DNA of 8,984 bases from Bacteroidales bacterium (GTDB lineage Bacteria; Bacteroidota; Bacteroidia; Bacteroidales; UBA10428), in the NCBI GenBank assembly GCA_016935595.1, contig JAFGQQ010000154.1, positions 1 to 8,984 on the forward strand. The letters are read 5' to 3'. Below are positions 7,178 to 8,984 of the stretch, in pieces. Positions within the stretch are counted from its first letter, which is position 1; each line of letters starts with the position of its first letter. The position numbers were made by a program, and so were the translations under genes. The notes beneath the pieces are model-generated. The model made no database searches and was not told the DNA's origin. It saw only the letters and a list, made by a program, of their open reading frames with translations.

Positions 7178-8653
7178 ATGAATAAATCAATGAAAAAATT
7201 AATTTTTCTATTAGTAATCATTATTTTAATGATCTCATGCGGTGAAAAAAAACAAAAAACTACTGATGAAAGCACTAATGAAGCAGTTTGTATTTGGAAT
7301 GGGGCCTCATTACGAGAAGGACCTTCAAATAATTCAAAATGGCTTTCTTCTGTTTCCCTTGGTGAAAAAGTAACATTATTAGAGGAAATCCAAACAGATA
7401 CAATTGAAGACATTGAATATTCAAAAGTTCAACTCTCTGATGGTAAAGAAGGATGGATAAGTTCGAATTTAATAATACAAAATGGTAAACTTGCAGCTTT
7501 AAAATATGAATCAACAATATATAAAAGGCCGGATTTACTAACTGTTACTGATAAAGCCTTTGATCCAATGGAAATGGTGGTTATAATATCAGATTCTCTT
7601 GACTGGCTTGAAGTAATTGGAAATCAAAAGAAAAAATCAGGATGGATAAAAAATACTTATATTACTGAATACCCTGATGATGTTACTATTGCAATTTTAG
7701 CAACAATAGCGCTGGAAGAAAAAGATTATGCTGCAAAAAATAAAAAGCTAAAAGAAATAGTAAATAATTCCGAATTTTATAATTCATGGTTTTATAGCAC
7801 AGTTAAGGATTTAATCGATCCTTTTGAAGTAAATAAAGTTATACAGGTAAAAACTGCTAAAGAATTTATTAATTCAATAGCTTCAGATGTTAAAATTGAA
7901 CTTACAGCTAATAAAATCAATTTATCTGTATTAGGCGATTCTGCCATAGGGATGTGGGATGGATATGAATTAATCATTTCAGATATTAAAAATCTTATTA
8001 TTGAAGGTACAACTGAGAAATATGCTTTAATATTAACAGACAATGATTATGCTGATGTTCTAACATTCGAAAATTCAAACAATATTGCACTTAAAAATAT
8101 TTCTATCGGACATACCGGTGAAACCGGAGGTTGTGAAGAATCATCGGTTATTGCCCTAAATAATTGCCATGATATATTTATAAAAGAATGTGATATTTAT
8201 GGAAGCGGAGATATTGGTTTAAAATTAAATGGAGTTATTACTCTGAGATTTAATAACTCGGTAATCAGGGAATGCAGTTCTTCAATCATTGAATGTCATG
8301 GCTCCGATAAATTATTTTTTGAAGCAAACGAATTTAAAAATAATAGATCTTATAATTATGCCTTTTATTTTGATGAAAGTAACGGTGAATTCCGTAATTG
8401 TGATATTCAGGGAAACGGAACTTATAATGCTTCACCGGAGTTGTTTTATATAGATGAAAATTTCTATGTATTTTTATTTAAAAGTTCAATTAAGGCAAAT
8501 TTATTTTATGCCCTCCAATACGGAAAAGGTGAATTAGAAATACAGGATTGTTTAATAGAAGAAAATCTTTGGGATAGTGAGGAAGGCGAAGGTGAAGATT
8601 TATATTATGATGAAGGAGGTGACTATTATGAAGAAGGAGAATATTATGATTAG
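7178..8653 (+). CDS. SH3-domain, right-handed beta-helix lipoprotein (paralog 2)
   Basis: A 491-residue paralog of the preceding gene with the same plan: lipoprotein signal ending MISC (Cys21), the same GEKKQKTTDESTNEAVCIW segment, SH3 unit 1 (about 36-100), SH3-like unit 2 (about 104-163), helical linker, beta-helix (about 220-460, with FENSNNIALKNISIGH and CHDIFIKECDIYGSG), and an acidic Tyr/Glu/Gly tail ending EEGEYYD. From the lipidated Cys through the first SH3 unit, 71 of 87 residues match paralog 1; the beta-helix is clearly less similar, so ligand-facing rungs seem to have diverged. The start at 7178 is the first ATG; a second in-frame ATG at 7190 (MKKLIF) aligns with the start of paralog 1 and may be the real one. 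The gap of 30 nt suggests co-transcription. Function unknown. Confidence 0.88.
   Translation: MNKSMKKLIFLLVIIILMISCGEKKQKTTDESTNEAVCIWNGASLREGPSNNSKWLSSVSLGEKVTLLEEIQTDTIEDIEYSKVQLSDGKEGWISSNLIIQNGKLAALKYESTIYKRPDLLTVTDKAFDPMEMVVIISDSLDWLEVIGNQKKKSGWIKNTYITEYPDDVTIAILATIALEEKDYAAKNKKLKEIVNNSEFYNSWFYSTVKDLIDPFEVNKVIQVKTAKEFINSIASDVKIELTANKINLSVLGDSAIGMWDGYELIISDIKNLIIEGTTEKYALILTDNDYADVLTFENSNNIALKNISIGHTGETGGCEESSVIALNNCHDIFIKECDIYGSGDIGLKLNGVITLRFNNSVIRECSSSIIECHGSDKLFFEANEFKNNRSYNYAFYFDESNGEFRNCDIQGNGTYNASPELFYIDENFYVFLFKSSIKANLFYALQYGKGELEIQDCLIEENLWDSEEGEGEDLYYDEGGDYYEEGEYYD
7241..7297 (+). repeat. 57-nt perfect direct repeat, copy 2
   Basis: Second copy of the block at 5693-5749, in the same reading frame and at the same place in the paralog. 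The spacing between copies is 1548 nt, so recombination between them would fuse the two genes into one. Confidence 0.9.
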
Positions 8654-8688
8654 TTTATTACTTTAATCTTTTAATAAATAAAAAATTG

Positions 8689-8761
8689 AGCGGTAAACGG
8701 GGGTCGAACCCGCGACCTTAAGCTTGGGAAGCTTACGCTCTGCCAGCTGAGCTATTACCGC
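8689..8761 (-). tRNA. tRNA-Gly (anticodon CCC)
   Basis: Complete 73-nt cloverleaf on the minus strand: acceptor GCGGTAA/TTACCGC (7 bp), D stem GCTC/GAGC, anticodon stem TAAGC/GCTTA around loop TTCCCAA, variable AGGTC, T stem GCGGG/CCCGT with loop TTCGACC, discriminator T. The anticodon CCC (8726-8728) reads GGG codons; the U73 discriminator fits bacterial tRNA-Gly. CCA is not encoded. A T-rich run follows directly (minus strand, below 8689) and may help end transcription. It is convergent with the second lipoprotein gene. Confidence 0.95.
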
Positions 8762-8771
8762 ATATACAATA

Positions 8772-8779
8772 CAAATTTA
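8772..8779 (-). promoter_or_regulatory. Candidate -7 promoter element for tRNA-Gly
   Basis: TAAATTTG on the minus strand matches TAnnTTTG exactly and ends 10 nt before the tRNA 5' end, so a start about 7 nt downstream would leave a leader of only a few nucleotides. No exact -33 TTTG was seen. If real, tRNA-Gly need not be co-transcribed with tRNA-Thr. Confidence 0.4.
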
Positions 8780-8875
8780 TAAAATATTTTAATAAAACTA
8801 TTTGAAATATTCATCAACCATTTTTCAATACATCAACTATACTACCATTAAAAAATAAATCGAATTTCGATAATA

Positions 8876-8918
8876 CCTGCTATAAACGTCAGTCAGGCAG
8901 GCATGGGCTGTTGTTTAT
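8876..8918. repeat. GC-rich spacer element with short inverted and direct repeats
   Basis: Between the two tRNAs a block stands out from AT-rich DNA: 8887-8910 has 16 of 24 bases G or C. It holds the arms ATAAAC (8882-8887) and GTTTAT (8913-8918), the alternative pair CCTGC (8876-8880) and GCAGG (8897-8901), and the short tandem units GTCAGTCAG and GGCAGGCA. It may be a processed tRNA trailer structure, a terminator for tRNA-Thr or a dispersed intergenic repeat; none of these can be fixed from one copy. Confidence 0.3.
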
Positions 8919-8927
8919 CCCGAAATG

Positions 8928-8984
8928 AGCCTCTCACGGGACTCGAACCCGCGACCTGCTCATTACGAATGAGCTGCTCTACCA
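8928..8984 (-). tRNA. tRNA-Thr (anticodon CGT), 5' end beyond the window
   Basis: The last 57 nt of a tRNA on the minus strand. Visible: end of the D arm (TGGTAGAGC), anticodon stem GCTCA/TGAGC around loop TTCGTAA, variable AGGTC, T stem GCGGG/CCCGT with loop TTCGAGT, 3' acceptor strand GAGAGGC and discriminator T. The anticodon CGT (8965-8967) reads ACG threonine codons. About 16 nt of the 5' part, including the 5' acceptor strand, lie past the edge. CCA is not encoded. Confidence 0.92.

Noticed and set aside
8115..8127. CCGGT-GAA-ACCGG inverted repeat in the second lipoprotein gene
   Set aside because: Short 5-bp arms inside codons for HTGETGG; the paralog aligns without a gap-like insertion, so no sign of an inserted element.
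8654..8678. Inverted repeat TTTATTA/TAATAAA after the second lipoprotein gene
   Set aside because: A/T-only 7-bp stem with an 11-nt loop; too weak for a terminator call.
1..8984. CRISPR array, transposon or prophage
   Set aside because: No regularly spaced repeats, no transposase, integrase or phage structural gene; the only direct repeat is the paralog block.

Overview
The window looks like chromosomal DNA from an AT-rich member of the Bacteroidota, probably near Bacteroidales/Marinilabiliales (the order is inference). Reasons: the gene order rpmB-rpmG-DUF4295-ftsY-rimO beside cinA is, as I recall, typical of that phylum. DUF4295 is known to me only from there. No start codon has a well-placed Shine-Dalgarno sequence. 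Three short leaders carry the Bacteroidota -7 promoter element TAnnTTTG.

Left part (130-5432), all on the minus strand, so read right to left: cinA (competence/damage-inducible CinA, a MoaB-like plus PncC-like protein); then the compact ribosomal operon rpmB (bL28), rpmG (bL33) and a 50-residue DUF4295 gene, each separated by 11 nt; a strong intrinsic terminator; ftsY (SRP receptor GTPase); rimO (methylthiotransferase of ribosomal protein S12); and a two-domain GNAT acetyltransferase whose ATG overlaps the rimO stop by 4 nt. Apart from cinA and the acetyltransferase, this is a translation and protein-targeting block: large-subunit proteins, a ribosome modification enzyme and the receptor that docks translating ribosomes at the membrane.

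Right part (5645-8653), plus strand: two tandem paralogous lipoproteins of 500 and 491 residues, 30 nt apart and probably co-transcribed. Each has a lipoprotein signal, two SH3-like domains, a helical linker, a right-handed parallel beta-helix and an acidic Tyr/Glu/Gly-rich tail. The N-terminal halves are far more alike than the rest and include a perfect 57-nt identity. The upstream copy carries a 16-bp GC-rich perfect palindrome in frame that the downstream copy lacks. This is the accessory, least described part of the window.

End (8689-8984), minus strand: a complete tRNA-Gly(CCC) with a promoter-like element just upstream, then a GC-rich spacer element, then a tRNA-Thr(CGT) cut by the window edge. 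No CRISPR array, transposase, integrase or phage gene was seen. No stretch over 300 bases lacks a gene; the longest gaps (3954-4187 and 5433-5644) hold candidate promoters and, in the first, a possible relic of a membrane-protein ORF.
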